Below the pieces are notes generated by a model. The model had not been told where the DNA came from and made no database searches. It saw nothing but the letters and a program-made list of their open reading frames with translations. The position numbers and the translations under genes are program-made. From the NCBI RefSeq assembly GCF_964204865.1, contig NC_135256.1:23650703-23714702 (forward strand): 64,000 nt of DNA, read 5' to 3'. This document shows positions 26,707 through 39,632 of this stretch, in pieces (positions within the stretch are counted from its first letter, which is position 1; every line of letters begins with the position of its first letter). This DNA comes from Styela clava. Its lineage: Eukaryota; Chordata; Ascidiacea; Stolidobranchia; Styelidae.

Positions 26707-27093
26707 ACGATATATTTATTGGCACCCCATATTCGACTCATAATATCTCTTCAGTATGAAAAAGATCTACCATTATCTAAAATTAAAGATTATATCAAAT
26801 CTCCTTTAATTGATAATAAAGAGATATTTGTGAATGAAATTTTAAACAAAGAATGTGATTCAATTTTATGAATGACTACGACTCAAGCAATTAATTTACA
26901 ATACAATAATCCTCGTTCTTATTTTGAACGACTTCCTCCCGGTTTATTTGACAACAGAATAACATTATATAATAATTGAGAGGGGAGTTGGCTATATGTT
27001 AATATTGAAAATTCAGTCAAATATTGCTTTTGTCGTACTTATAGTTATTCTCGGTGCTTTAGCGACCTAAACTTTATAAGACATGCAGGATAA
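26707..27093 (+). pseudogene. Possible decayed coding fragment interrupted only by TGA
   Basis: One frame runs 128 codons to a TAA at 27091 with two internal TGA codons (26869-26871 and 26977-26979) and no TAA or TAG, in AT-rich DNA where TAA should be frequent. A third TGA (26704-26706) lies just upstream. The conceptual protein is rich in Ile, Leu, Asn and Lys and includes PRSYFERLPPGLFDN. I do not recognise it. It may be a degraded inserted gene of viral or mobile origin, a transferred gene from a TGA=Trp code, or chance. Confidence 0.25.
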
Positions 27094-30000
27094 GTATTGC
27101 TACTCTCGCCATCTCTACAAAATAAATGCTTAGAATTACTTGAAAACTATTCTTGAATTTACTGTTTCGCTAATGTGATTTTTGTGTGCGTATTGTTTTG
27201 CATGAAATTACGCTAATTAAGTACATCGGCGTAGGATGCGAATTTCCGTCAAAACATCCTCAGACTCAAATGCTATATGTATGCAGTATTTGCAGTACCA
27301 ATAACATACTTGGCAAGTTAGTAAATTCACATTTTGTCTCTTTTATGTGTTTGTTGTTAGTAATTTAAACCGAACCACGATTAATAATTCGACTGAAAGG
27401 GGCTGATTGGGTGTTGTTTTCAAATTTGAAATACTACGCTGAATTTTATTTTGTAATTGGTATGTAATGCAAGTTACTCAGCGATTCGATATTGCTGTTC
27501 AAAAGTGAAGAACATTTTAATGATGAATTATAAACTTGTAATATAAAAAGTGTAGAAAGATCAATAAAAACGCAATCAAAACGAATAAACCATAGAAAAG
27601 TTATTACAGCACAGTAAAATCTTTTATTTAGCGTGCTTGTCAAGTATTGGATACATTTTCTTGTGAATAAATTTTGTCCAGTTTATTTTTTTTAGCCTGC
27701 ATTTACGAGAAAACTAATAAAGCAATACAGTAACATTATACTGATATGTGGATAAATATTGTGCCTAATTTATTTTGTGATTTTTGTGTCGCCCCATTGG
27801 ATAAAACCTAACAATTTCTGATTACTTTAAAAAAATATTCTATACAAAACTTCCTACAGGAAACGTTATTTTATGAATAACAAAATTCATGCCCAGACGA
27901 AATTCATCGTTCATGGATTTGTAGAGTGTAGACAATCACGATTCCACCTCTCGGATAAAGTTCAAAGTTGTTTACGAAGACGATACCGTTGTTTTACTCA
28001 TATCATAATTTCATATAACACTGCTCTTATCTGATTTGGTGTCTCATGTCTTTCGCCCATTTCTCATTTTAAGATATTCCATTCATTTCACCATGACATG
28101 AGTGTGTGATATGATTTCAATCTTAAACAAAAAGTGTCGCGAAAATAATAATTTCATAGCAGGCTATCAATTGCAACAAGGAGTTGAGGTTAAGCTTTTT
28201 GTGTTAAGTTACTATAAATTACTTCCCCTCAATCCCAAAGTGAAGATTGATACACGGTGGTTTGTTTGGTTAGTATGCTTTGGTTTTCGAATTTCAATAT
28301 AATTTTGTGCAATGTTTTTGTGAATTCATCGCATTTATAATATCATGATGATAAAAATTAACGCTCTTAAATTAAGGACAAGTTGAAAATATTAAATATA
28401 TAAATATATATAATCTTTGTTTATAATTTCCACTAAATAAATGCAATATTCCGAATTTAAGTCAGTTCGCATGATTGGGAATACTAACCTTTCATAGCGG
28501 ATCAAACATGTTACCATTGTAGACCTATACATATGAATAAATATAGTTGTGAACATAGTCCAGTGACTACACTGTGCTCGTCACATTTAATCTGCCAATG
28601 CGTGATGATTATTTAGAAGATTTCGCGATATTGAAAAGTTCCTAAATCAGTATTCCATATTTGGCGTATTACATAAGTGTCCGCAATCAATGGATAGTTT
28701 ATGTTGGGCAGAAATCCAATCTTCCAAATGTTTCAAACGATTTTGCTACGAATCCAGTTTAAACAATTCCCCGCCGAAATGCAGTCGTGTAAAATATTTC
28801 TCTTATTCATCAGGCGGATTTTCGTCGAAATGTCGGGTCAACACAGGTCAAATTTTTGTGTTAATGTTATTGTTATGGGAAGGATTTGGATTCCGAGAAC
28901 CTTTTCTTTAGGTATTATATTGACGTGTAAATATTTGTTTCGAAATTTTGCGACATTGTTTTTGTATTGAGGCTAGTGGGTTCTATTATTTTTTTTTCTT
29001 TCCTTTAGTCTAGAAATCTACTTATTCATTTAAAACTCAATAGGCCATGTTGTCAAAATTACCAGATTTAATCATGGAACCGAAAACGAAACGATATTTT
29101 GAGACTCAAAATTACTGCTTATAGTCAATTACGGAAGATAAGCGACAAGTAATTCACGCTTATGTAGTAAGTACGAGAAATTAGGAATAATTGTGAAAAA
29201 TATTTTAACTGGTTATTCAAGTATATAATCTAGTTATTAACCACAATACCATAATAGAATGAATAAATCTCTGATATCTGACATAGAAGAGAAAAGCAAC
29301 GAATAAATTATTTTAGTCAGGTCTTCACGTGTTAATATTACTCAGAAGAGCATTAGAGAATTTCTCGCAATCGGCACACTTTAATTTAACTTAAACGCCG
29401 CCAAGTTGTTGTTGTTATCTTACTAAATACTAGAGGTCGACACTTGTGTCAAAATTAGTCACCCTCCTGCGGCTGTTTACGATCGTCGTTCGAGAAAGTT
29501 GTATGATGAGTCTTTGCTGACCATTAGTCGATGAAAGAGTGTGACTGTCAGGTCAGCAGCTTTGATGATGATAACGTCATTCTGTTTACTCCGGTTTTCA
29601 TCTAATCATCTATTTTTCATGAGATATTTTTGTTACTCATAAAAAGATAAACTCAATAACAATATGAAAAAAGGCGGCTATGAGAGCTAACAGTGAAGTG
29701 TCTGGTACGGGGTGTTATGCATAGTATAACAATTTGACAATAATATGGAATAGATAACTCGGCTAGCTTCAGTTTATTCATAGCTCGTATAAACTCTTTT
29801 ATCTGTGATCCTTATTGAATTACGCGTAAAAAAACGTTTAAACAAACCAAGTTACGTCACCCCGTGCGTTGCTTATCATCGTGCCTGGCCGTAACGCGCA
29901 CCAGATGATGTTGTTTTGTTCGAAAACGAGTGGAATCCAGGTGACTAATCGGGCGTGGCCCATAGATAGCATTTGTGTGTTGTCGAATTGTTTTTGATGA

Positions 30001-33000
30001 ACAAAGTGCAAAAATATATTCAACTGATCTAAATTTTTTATTTCCTAATGCGCATGGGGAGAGAGAGACACGATGTAATTACAGTCCACATTTAGTGATG
30101 AAATTGGACCCTAACTTGCTCAATTGACTCGAATAATTTTTCAACGACTTATTATTCTTACAAAACGCCAGTCCAGTTCAATTCATTTTTATGTTAGGAT
30201 GACAAACAAAGGAAACCAGCTGAATTTGCATTTTCGGAAATAACAAGATGTATATTTTAAAATCCCAAATACATTGGTCGAAAACAACATGTTTTTATCA
30301 ATATGTATTTCAGTAACAATGTATTCCACTCCAATATCGAGCTACACAGAGGATACGAGATGCTTCGTTAATTCATTCTAAGGAAGGTTGAACATAATAA
30401 AAGCGGATTTGTGGTTTGTTTCAGAAAATGAATGATATGTGTCGAATTTCGATACATGCTCTGAGAAGCAATAATTTGAATAAAACTCATTTCGGTTTCA
30501 TAATGTTGATGAATGGGAAATCTTTTTGATCTGCTAATACTAAAACATTTTGCCTAGTCTGCACTGTTACATTTTCTGTTATACAATGGACAGTTTAGTT
30601 CTCTTCTCATCAAGTTCTAGGTTAAGAATATTAAGTATGGACGACTTTAAAATCGGTTGTATATTTTGGTAGAATCATGCGTCACCACAAAACGACAATG
30701 TAAAGAAACTACGTGAATGTAGTTCTGTTGTCATAAACTTGATACTACTCAGAATTGTTTGACACAGCGTAATTTATCAGATCCACGGTCTTGAGATTAA
30801 TTTTAGTAACAGTCGGTGAAATAAAACCTTAAAACTTTTACGATGACAATATATGAAATCAACTACTTTCAATTTATATTTACCTACATATGACGCGCAT
30901 GTTTTATATATTGTAAGTTGTATTTGAACTGCAACGTGTGTTAAACGCACGAAGTCTATTTTTATATTTGACGAGTGAAACTTTGTTGCGGTAATAATAT
31001 TGTAATGTTTCTTAGTGTTGATAAAAGATTTGATATTGCCCCACGCAGGATATTATGATTAATTTGTTGCCGAGGCTCGACAAAGAACTATTATTGAATG
31101 GGATACCAATTTAAAAAATCCAAAGTACCGATGATCTTTATAATTTATCTTAATAACACGTGATTCCCGGGTCTATCGATCTTTGTCGACGGTTTCGAAA
31201 AAAAAGACGAAACGATCCGTAAACAATGGACGATTACAAAACTATACGAAACTCCTGACAAACATGGCTTCCGTTTAGATTGTTTTCGTATGTACAAATA
31301 ATATTTTTAGTAAATTTAAATACGAATTTATAGTAATTTCGGCGCTTCCATTGTTCTGTCTTGCGCCAGAATAATTTTTATATCTTATAACAAAATTTCC
31401 GAAATAAAAAAGAGGATAGAATTTTAGCTGAGGGTGTAAATTCACTGATAAATTTTAGTTATACTTATTTTTGGTGTAATGTACAATGATGAAAGCTTTG
31501 AGAGATTTTCTCACTCACGACAAGTATTCAATAGACTTCAGTATTCTTGGACAAGACACGATGGATTATTCTTTATCGCAAAACAAACTTCCCCGTTCGG
31601 CAAAATTTATTTTTATCTCTTGCGCGAGAATGACTAAGAGTCGTTATTAAGATCCTTTTGATAACGTCACCTAAACGAAAGCAACAATCAGAAAGCTTCG
31701 GAAAATTGCCAATAAAAATATAACAAACATTAAAATGGAAAACAACAATAGATGAGTACCGTAAAATTAAAAATTCCATATTAATGGAAAACGAAGATGA
31801 ATAAAAATTAAACCGTTAATTTATAATTTTTCGGCGATGATAATACGACTGATTTGCATGCTTAAAACATATCATTAGTTTCATGTGCATTGCTGGATTT
31901 TTTTTAGGTTTAAAACAAAAAAAATATTCAAATCAAGCCTTTTTAAGAATATTTTACTGTTAAATGGGAAATCTTTTTCAGTATTTATTTACAACAAACT
32001 TTTACAAAAAATGCTTGAATAGAAATAGCGGGAGTTAAAGCTGGAAATTGTTAGTTTTCAATATCGATATATATACGACAAAATAAAAGATATTATGAAC
32101 GTTTGAACTAATTTGTGAAATTTGTATTCAGGATTTTTTACGTCGTCCGAATTTGTAACGATAGAATACGATGTTCCTATTGTGGTTTTGTCTTGTTTGA
32201 AGAGCACTCCAAACGATTTCACCGCTATCCCCTCTCACTCGTGAATAATACAAAACATCATGAGAATCATGCTTGGGCGAGATATATACATGATCACACA
32301 CTTTCCATTCTTAAAAAACATACATTGATCTTATTAGAAATAGACGATAGAAATGTTAACGTAGGGACACCATTATCACGCGTGTTATCATTGCTCTATT
32401 AACATGATTATGGGAATAGTAGCCATTGTGTAGCACCACTGTTTCTAACATTTGTACAACAGTGACCCAATCGTACCGTTATCTAAGCTTTTTGGTCGGA
32501 TTATATCGTAAATGACTGGGTCGTAAATTTATGAGTGGATAATCGGAAATGTGCGGTTTTTAATGGGAGAAAACCGCAATAACAATCTGACAAGAAAGGG
32601 CGGTACTTTGTTGAATCGGATAGCCCATCCCTAGTGATTCTATATCAGGTATTTGGTACTGATAATTAATAAATCGTTTCATCAACTTTTTCGCACGAGT
32701 TATATCAATATTCGCCAATAGTATTTTAGAGCATCAATTGTTTAAGATCACTGTTTTCACTAACTTTCTTAATATGATATTTTTATATTAGATTTTTTTC
32801 ATAATGTTTTCTTGACGGGGAATATCATTAAATTTATTCAAATATGTAAGTATACTGTATATTGTTGGACAGAAAGTAATGCGGCTATAATTTAAATATA
32901 TATATGACCGGAAAAACATGATACAAGAAAATTGTCTTGATAGATTCTTACCTTCGAATTAAAAAATGTGAGCGTCAATGAATTCTGAAATTGAATAGTC

Positions 33001-34770
33001 GGACGAATTTTTACAGTGCGATGATCTTGAACTTATAAATCACGTACCGCAATTTCAACAACATGCGTATTTTTTGTGCAGGGTGGTTTTTCTACCTACA
33101 TACCGAGAAAAATCAATTCTAAACCAGTTAGTTAGGCAAGAACTTCGATTCTCACATGTCTCCGTCGCCGTTTCGGCCATGTCGTCGTCGATGTTCGCTT
33201 GATGACGTCATGCCGAACGTGATGACCAACATTCTATTTGGAAGTTGTTTCGTGTTGTTCAAAAACAATGTATATATCATTCTCTGGAACAACACGTCTG
33301 AGGCCTTTTAATTGGATGCGTTTAAAAATGCACGAGCACCTTCTGGAAAATTCCGTGAATATATGTCCGCATGACTCCCACGTCTGCATATCGCCTACTG
33401 AAACAGAAACATGCATTTTGTAAATTTCCAATACGAAATCCCTATATGAAATAGAAATTCAATACTTTGATCGTGTTTAAATTTATACCGTGAACTGGTA
33501 GCTACCGTTTCAGCCGACATCATTCGAAGCTTTATGAGATAATTGCGCAACAAACATGTTTTGAACAAAATATGATCATAAAAATACTGCTCACTCCATC
33601 CTGCCAGCCAGACAAACAAAAATTGTCGTAAACAACTCGTAATATAAAAAAGAGAAAGAATATAACAAGAAGAGAACGTGGAGCGTGCTCTTGCGCTCTC
33701 GTTTTAACATAAAGAAACAAATCTGCATGCGGCGAAGAGAGAGAACTGGAGTGGAAGGAGAGAAGTAATCAAATATTAAATATTTGACTGGAAACGCAGT
33801 GCGAGGACTTTACTGAGAATAACAAGTCGACCGCCGTGTCATGGAAACTTGTGGAACGTATGAGCGACATTATTTACAACCTATAACTTCCAAATCATGA
33901 AAATTTACTTTCGGGTCTCCAACCCCATAATGTCATTGAACATTGTTGAAAAGGGAATGTGATCCACTGGAACTTTTTTACTGTGGTTTACTTTGCGTAA
34001 ATACTAAATACAACGCGATCTTCATATTGTCACGCTATTTTCCGTATCAAAATGGAAGTAAGCAACTTTCCAATACGGAAGCACTGGGACAGAGAGAGAG
34101 ATACCCACCCAGGGCAAGTATCTTGCTATAGACGTTTTTATGACATCCTTCAACTGTAGGTTGATTAAAAGGCAAATTCTGCTGCTGATTTAAATACGAA
34201 ATATTGATTTATCGACGAGGGCCTATCAGCGGGGGCGGCTTCAGTGGTAATTAATGTAGGAACCTTGAGCGAGTTACAGAAAGGAAAGTTGCGTAAAATT
34301 TATCTTCTATAACCATCCAATTTTGCGTTTGAGCAATCGCGTAGCTGACTTTCGCTGGTGGTGGATTGTATAAGCTGTTCGCATCGGCGCAAGTGTCAAC
34401 CTAGGAATTTTCCCGCCATTTTTAAATGTGTGCGCCCACACTTATATAGTCTGCCAACTCATCGAAACTTGATTTGGGGTTTGACAGTTTTTTGTTTTCA
34501 TTGTGATATTCTATCATATCAAAAATAATTTTTCGGTTTCATTAACTTTCGTGTATGTGGCATTATGCAATATTAATGTTTCTGTGTCAGTTTCATTCCA
34601 AACAACGATCTGGGACAGCCGTACGTGAGAACCATAAAAACTTATATTTTGATCAAACTATTGACTACAAGAATGAAGTTTCAAGTCCAGTCCAGCCATT
34701 TTTGATAAAACTTCGCTTTATTTTTATAGAGTATTACAGCAATTGTTGAACTTTGACGTATATCCGCACC

Positions 34771-34942
34771 GGTGACCGTACATTTGAACCCATGCGTATA
34801 TCCACCGGTTCAATCTATATGCGGGTGACAAAACCCATGGGTTAGGGTTAGTATGGGTTTAACTATCCGTGAAACAAAAAAAAAATCCATAGGTGCAATA
34901 GCATACAGGTGCAATTGTCATGGGTTCAAATGTAATGGAACC
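34771..34942 (+). mobile_element. MITE copy 2 with 9-bp target duplication
   Basis: This 172-bp element is nearly identical to the copy at 22858, in the same orientation. It is flanked by the perfect 9-bp duplication ATCCGCACC (34762-34770 and 34943-34951). The few differences from copy 1 indicate recent spread of the family. Confidence 0.87.
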
Positions 34943-35685
34943 ATCCGCACCACATAGACTCTTTTCGTTCATGTACACATGTGAGCTGCTTAAAATGTAT
35001 GGGCGTGTCGAAATTCTTGCGCAAATTAAGGAGTGAAGTTGTACGATCGCAAGTATAAAAAATAATATATTGTCCGATATTACTACAATACGTTTATATC
35101 AAAGGATGATAACTAAAGTTTGAAAGCACGAAAACCACTGCAGTCAAAAGTTGCATTGGGCCAGAGGTTTTTAGACTTGAAGGTTCGTCAATCACACCTG
35201 CACTGCAAAAAATGTTTCATTACAGGTCTAACTATCACTCTTCAAAAAATCACAGATTAGCTGATTTGACGTATTTATTCAAATTCTATAAATAAAATAT
35301 TGTATTCTGCACAACATATATATATTTTACTTGTTTTTTATGAAGATTAGGGATGTGAAAATATTCGATTCTGGACTCGGGTCGAACTATGATTTTTACC
35401 GGTATTACTTACTTACTTATGGCGCATCCTTATGCACGATAACCGCTATAAAGCCTAGTTAGTACACACAAAAAATATCTTGTCGACAACTATCTGGTCG
35501 GTGACATAGGAAACTCTGCAAATGTATTCGTAGTGTATCACAGGCTGTTTTTAGTAAAATTTCACTGGAACCACGCTGAGAAAATTTCGACGGAAGTTCA
35601 CTCACAACAGAGTTAAATATGAATTAAAAAAAAAACTCAACAGTGAATGACGCTAGAATATTTACGTGAGCTATTAGAGGTGATA

Positions 35686-37707
35686 CAGAGGCGTAGCCAG
35701 CATATTTTGCGCCCGGGGCAAAATATAAAATTGGCGCCCCGGCCCCCACGTTTAATCATGTTTTCTATTGCATTTAATTGTATATGTAAAAAAAAATTAT
35801 ATTTCGTCACGCTAATAACCGAATTGCCTAAGTCATTTTTAGCTGTTTTGAGAAAAACTTCCTAATGATATTGCTATGCTATGCCATTGAGAGTCTTTAA
35901 TTTGCCATAGTTCAACTTTTTGATCGTAGCCGGATTTAAGTTAATTTGTATGACGCAGTCATGTGACGTCATAATGGCACACTGTGATTTAGGCAAAAAT
36001 GTGTCTATGGCTAGAGGACATACGCAATTTTGCAACTTGTCTATATGTACCAGTCCTGAAAACCAAACAATCCAAAATCCCCAAAATAGCTAATCTGTTT
36101 CAATTACATTATTTTTTATGTTTAAAAATATATATTTCATCAATATAACACGCTCTGCACATCACCGAAATAAGACTAAAGTTAAATATAAAGATAAAAC
36201 AGTAATGTACTCTTATATAAAAGTCAACCAAGGTGAATTGGACTCAGACAGTAAATATCACAAGTGCACGCCTTCCTATACAGTAGTATAAATTGAAAAT
36301 TATTAGCGCTAAGCTAGAATCTGAGATGCAAAAACTCGAAAATCCTTCGCCTAGGTTATTTTGCCTTTGTGACGTCACAATAGTCCTGCGTTAACAATGA
36401 TAATTCATTATGACGGAACAATTGAACAAATTTGCATATCATACAAAATTTCTATTTTTATGGGTTTCGGAATTCTTAAAATAAAATCTGAGTTAACAGA
36501 CAGGTGCGCAGCATTACATAAATACCTATTTTATGAAAAATTCAAAACCGCCCAAAATGACTTACGCAATTCGGTTATTAGCGTGACGATATGTGAATTC
36601 AAATTTATATGTATTTATATATTTTATTATTTATTCAAAGATATATGTATATGTAAATTCAAATTTTAATGGAACATTTTATTTAAAGGAGAAGCAAAGC
36701 TATACAAAATAGAGCATATGTCCCACTCAGTTACTGTCAAAGATGATCTACATAGTCTAAAATAAATTCATTTTTTTAATTTCACTGTCGTAAACTGGTT
36801 AACACGTCATCAAAATCTGTTTTTTCCAATGTTTCTCTTTCAACACTTAGAAGTGCAAGATCACGGAGACGATCCTGTCCCGTTGATGCACGCGAATACG
36901 ACAAAATAAGTTTCAATTTGCTGAAAGTCCGATCACAGTTTGCAATTGAAACTGGTATTGTTAACAAAATTTGTAGAGAAATTCGCAGATTGGGTAAAAC
37001 GTCGTCTCCAAAAGACACAATAAAACCAAGAAGAGCCAAAGGAGTTTCCGGTTGACCTACAGTTCTGTTACTGAGCAGCATTCTGCAATCTCCAATTTCG
37101 GTGAAAAGTTCGTGGCCATTGATGTCCGTGTGGTAGAGATTTGCAAAATCTGTGCAATCTCGACGAATTGTCGAAAACGGCATTGAGGTCTTTTAGCACA
37201 GTATAATATATTTTATGTAACTCTGCCGCAAAGTACGGTACTTTGACAACAAAATACAAAACCACGTATTACTCAAAACATGTATTAACATCATCCAACC
37301 AAATTCCGTTTCCATTTGTCTCCAGCGCAGAACTAATATCAACTTACATCCGAGTGCGCAGGCAAGAACTTAACGATACAGAACCACGTAATTAACCCGG
37401 TGCATTTTGTTACCTAACGTTACCAAATCAAATTTTGCTTTGTTTTCCGGCCAGATTTTTTTGGCCATGTAATTACGATGGAAATCTGACCGTGATATGT
37501 GCGTGATGACGTCGGCAGTCGTAAGTGGTCTGACCAAGTGTGCAGTTTGCCATGTACTAAGATTAGATGTCTGCCGCCGGTGCGATCTTGCTTGTGACCG
37601 TTTTTTACCTTTGTTGTGAAATTTTTGCCAGCCCCATTTTGGCGCCCCTGTACCTTGGCGCCCGGGGGCATATGTACCCCACTGCCCCCCCCTAAGCTAC
37701 GCCTCTG
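35686..37707 (-). mobile_element. Internally deleted hAT (Tip100-like) transposon
   Basis: The ends are CAGAGGCGTAGCCAGC and GCTACGCCTCTG, flanked by the perfect 8-bp duplication AGGTGATA (35678-35685 and 37708-37715). Inside each end is a C/G-rich subterminal block containing GCGCCCGGGGC-type units. The 2.0 kb element keeps only the 3' part of a transposase gene on the minus strand (36782-37183). Terminal motif, duplication length and domain all agree on hAT. Two perfect TGACGTCA octamers (35964, 36370) lie inside. Confidence 0.92.
36782..37183 (-). pseudogene. C-terminal fragment of a hAT-Tip100 transposase (hATC dimerisation domain)
   Basis: The 133-codon open frame ends in the dimerisation domain typical of Tip100/ZMYM1-like transposases. 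Recognisable blocks are LRISLQILLTIPVSIANCDR, then FSKLKLILSYSRAS, then RLRDLALLSVERE. The N-terminal zinc finger and the first two catalytic acidic residues are missing, so it cannot be an active enzyme. The ATG is only the first in frame and not a real start. It lies within the element bounded by the AGGTGATA duplications. Confidence 0.85.
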
Positions 37708-39445
37708 AGGTGATAGCAGCTACATGATATTTTATCGGCGAGTGGAAACCCTACAATCTGCGTGGGCATCACAACTCTACGACTAAAATTAACAGCATCC
37801 TGAAGACTTATCGTAGTCGAAATTTACTAGAAATCAAGGCGGGTGTCGCCTGACATTTATTATTGTATTGCGGCCAAAAAAAATAAAAATATGGAAGAGC
37901 TCTCCATAAAATAGTACATTAGCTACATACGGCAACGTTTGACAGAAACATACGTGATGCGACTCATATGGATGGATGTGCATTGCTGATGAACAGTCCA
38001 AACAAGTGGTTTTGCCTAAATATTCATTGGCAATGATTATTTTTGAGTGAACGGTATGTGGATTTTATATTCCAATCAATATCCCAACTCATCCAATCAA
38101 AACACTCAACTCGAGAGTTACTAACAAAAGCATCATGATGACAATATGGGCGCCGCTGCCCACTCAACTCCGTCTAATGATTAACTTGACAATGTTTGTT
38201 GAACGCCCCTCTACGAAGACAACAATAAGTCAAGTACAAAACGTCTAGCCCTTTGGACTTAATTAATTGATACAAATATGCTACTTCAAAACTATATATA
38301 TATCAATTAAATGTGTTGGATTTTCATAACATAAACAATCTCTTCGGGCATACAATTCACTGATAGTTTACAAATGGACTAAATAAAATTTTCTTCACTC
38401 GAGTCAAATAGAAAATATTATATATATCGAGGGTTTCAAGACAAAAAAGCGACATTTGAAAACATTTTCACGTAATTCAGTGCATTTCTATATCTGAGAG
38501 TGTCCGTCAACTAATGATATCTTATATATAAAAAAAATCTGTGGTGGTTTACGAGGAGATGTTGAAACACAAATACCATCCTGTTACAATCATTATTCTC
38601 AATGTTTCCAATACAATCATTTTGTAACTTTAGCACTCATTTTCAGCGATCAAAATACTACAATAAGAAGTGTCGTTTTTTATTTCGCATTTCACAATAC
38701 AATATTCATTTCACATGAGCTTGTTTTTTTTACAAAGTTATTCACACGCAGTATAAATTCCTAAATAAATAATATATATATTCTTGATTTGTCCTTTTGA
38801 CAGAGATGTCAGTAGATTGCAGTTCAACATTTTGTCAACTAAACATCTAGGAGTGAACAAAATGAAGGTTCCCAAGAAAAACATTTACCATAGAAATTTG
38901 GTCGTGAAGTGATCAAGAAAACTTTGTGTCGGGAATCCCGAAATAAGTTTAGGCCAACACAGATTGTTTTGATATGTATATGATGCAAAATATTTAACCA
39001 CCTGACATTGAGATGCTGATAACTAACTTTCGCCTACAAGTATATCGCAGCTTTCGAGAACTAATTTTTGATTACTTAAACTGAACCTAAAATCACTCAC
39101 AAGTCAAAATGGACATTGAATTATTGTTGATCTCTACATGAGTTCAGGAAGGCTGGTGTGTTCAAAATAGCGTAGTCTATCGTTTGTATAATATTTTGCG
39201 AGGCTCCGCTGCCATCTTACGGTTTTATCTCACAGTAATAACACGAAATCATAGTTGATAAATCATTGCACCAGAGACGTTGTTATGAAAGATTTATAAC
39301 TGAACGTATAGATTAGCTGCCGAATATTTTGTTCGAACAGTGCTATCAACTGATTGGTGTTTCTTATTTATTGTATATCTTACGTCACAAAGAGTTTTCA
39401 GCTGAGAAACCATGGAACAAAAAAAAAATTGCCCATGTTCTTGAC

Positions 39446-39632
39446 GGTTCCATTACATTTGAACCCACGTACATTTGAACCCATGACAATTGCACCTGAT
39501 TGCTATTGCACCTATGGAATTTTTTTTGTTTCACGGATAGTTAAACCCATACTAACCCTAACCCATGGGTTTTAGCACTCGCATATAGATTGAACCCGTG
39601 GATATACGCATGGGTTCAAATGTACGGTCACC
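39446..39632 (-). mobile_element. MITE copy 3, inverted, with 9-bp target duplication
   Basis: This is the same family as 22858 and 34771 but in reverse orientation. It starts GGTTCCATTACATTTGAACC and ends CAAATGTACGGTCACC. It is flanked by the perfect 9-bp duplication GTTCTTGAC (39437-39445 and 39633-39641). At 187 bp it is about 15 bp longer because ACATTTGAACCCA of one terminus is tandemly duplicated. Confidence 0.87.

Noticed and set aside
26707..27093. Nuclear copy of mitochondrial DNA
   Set aside because: TGA in frame would suit a mitochondrial code, but the translation does not resemble any respiratory-chain protein I know.
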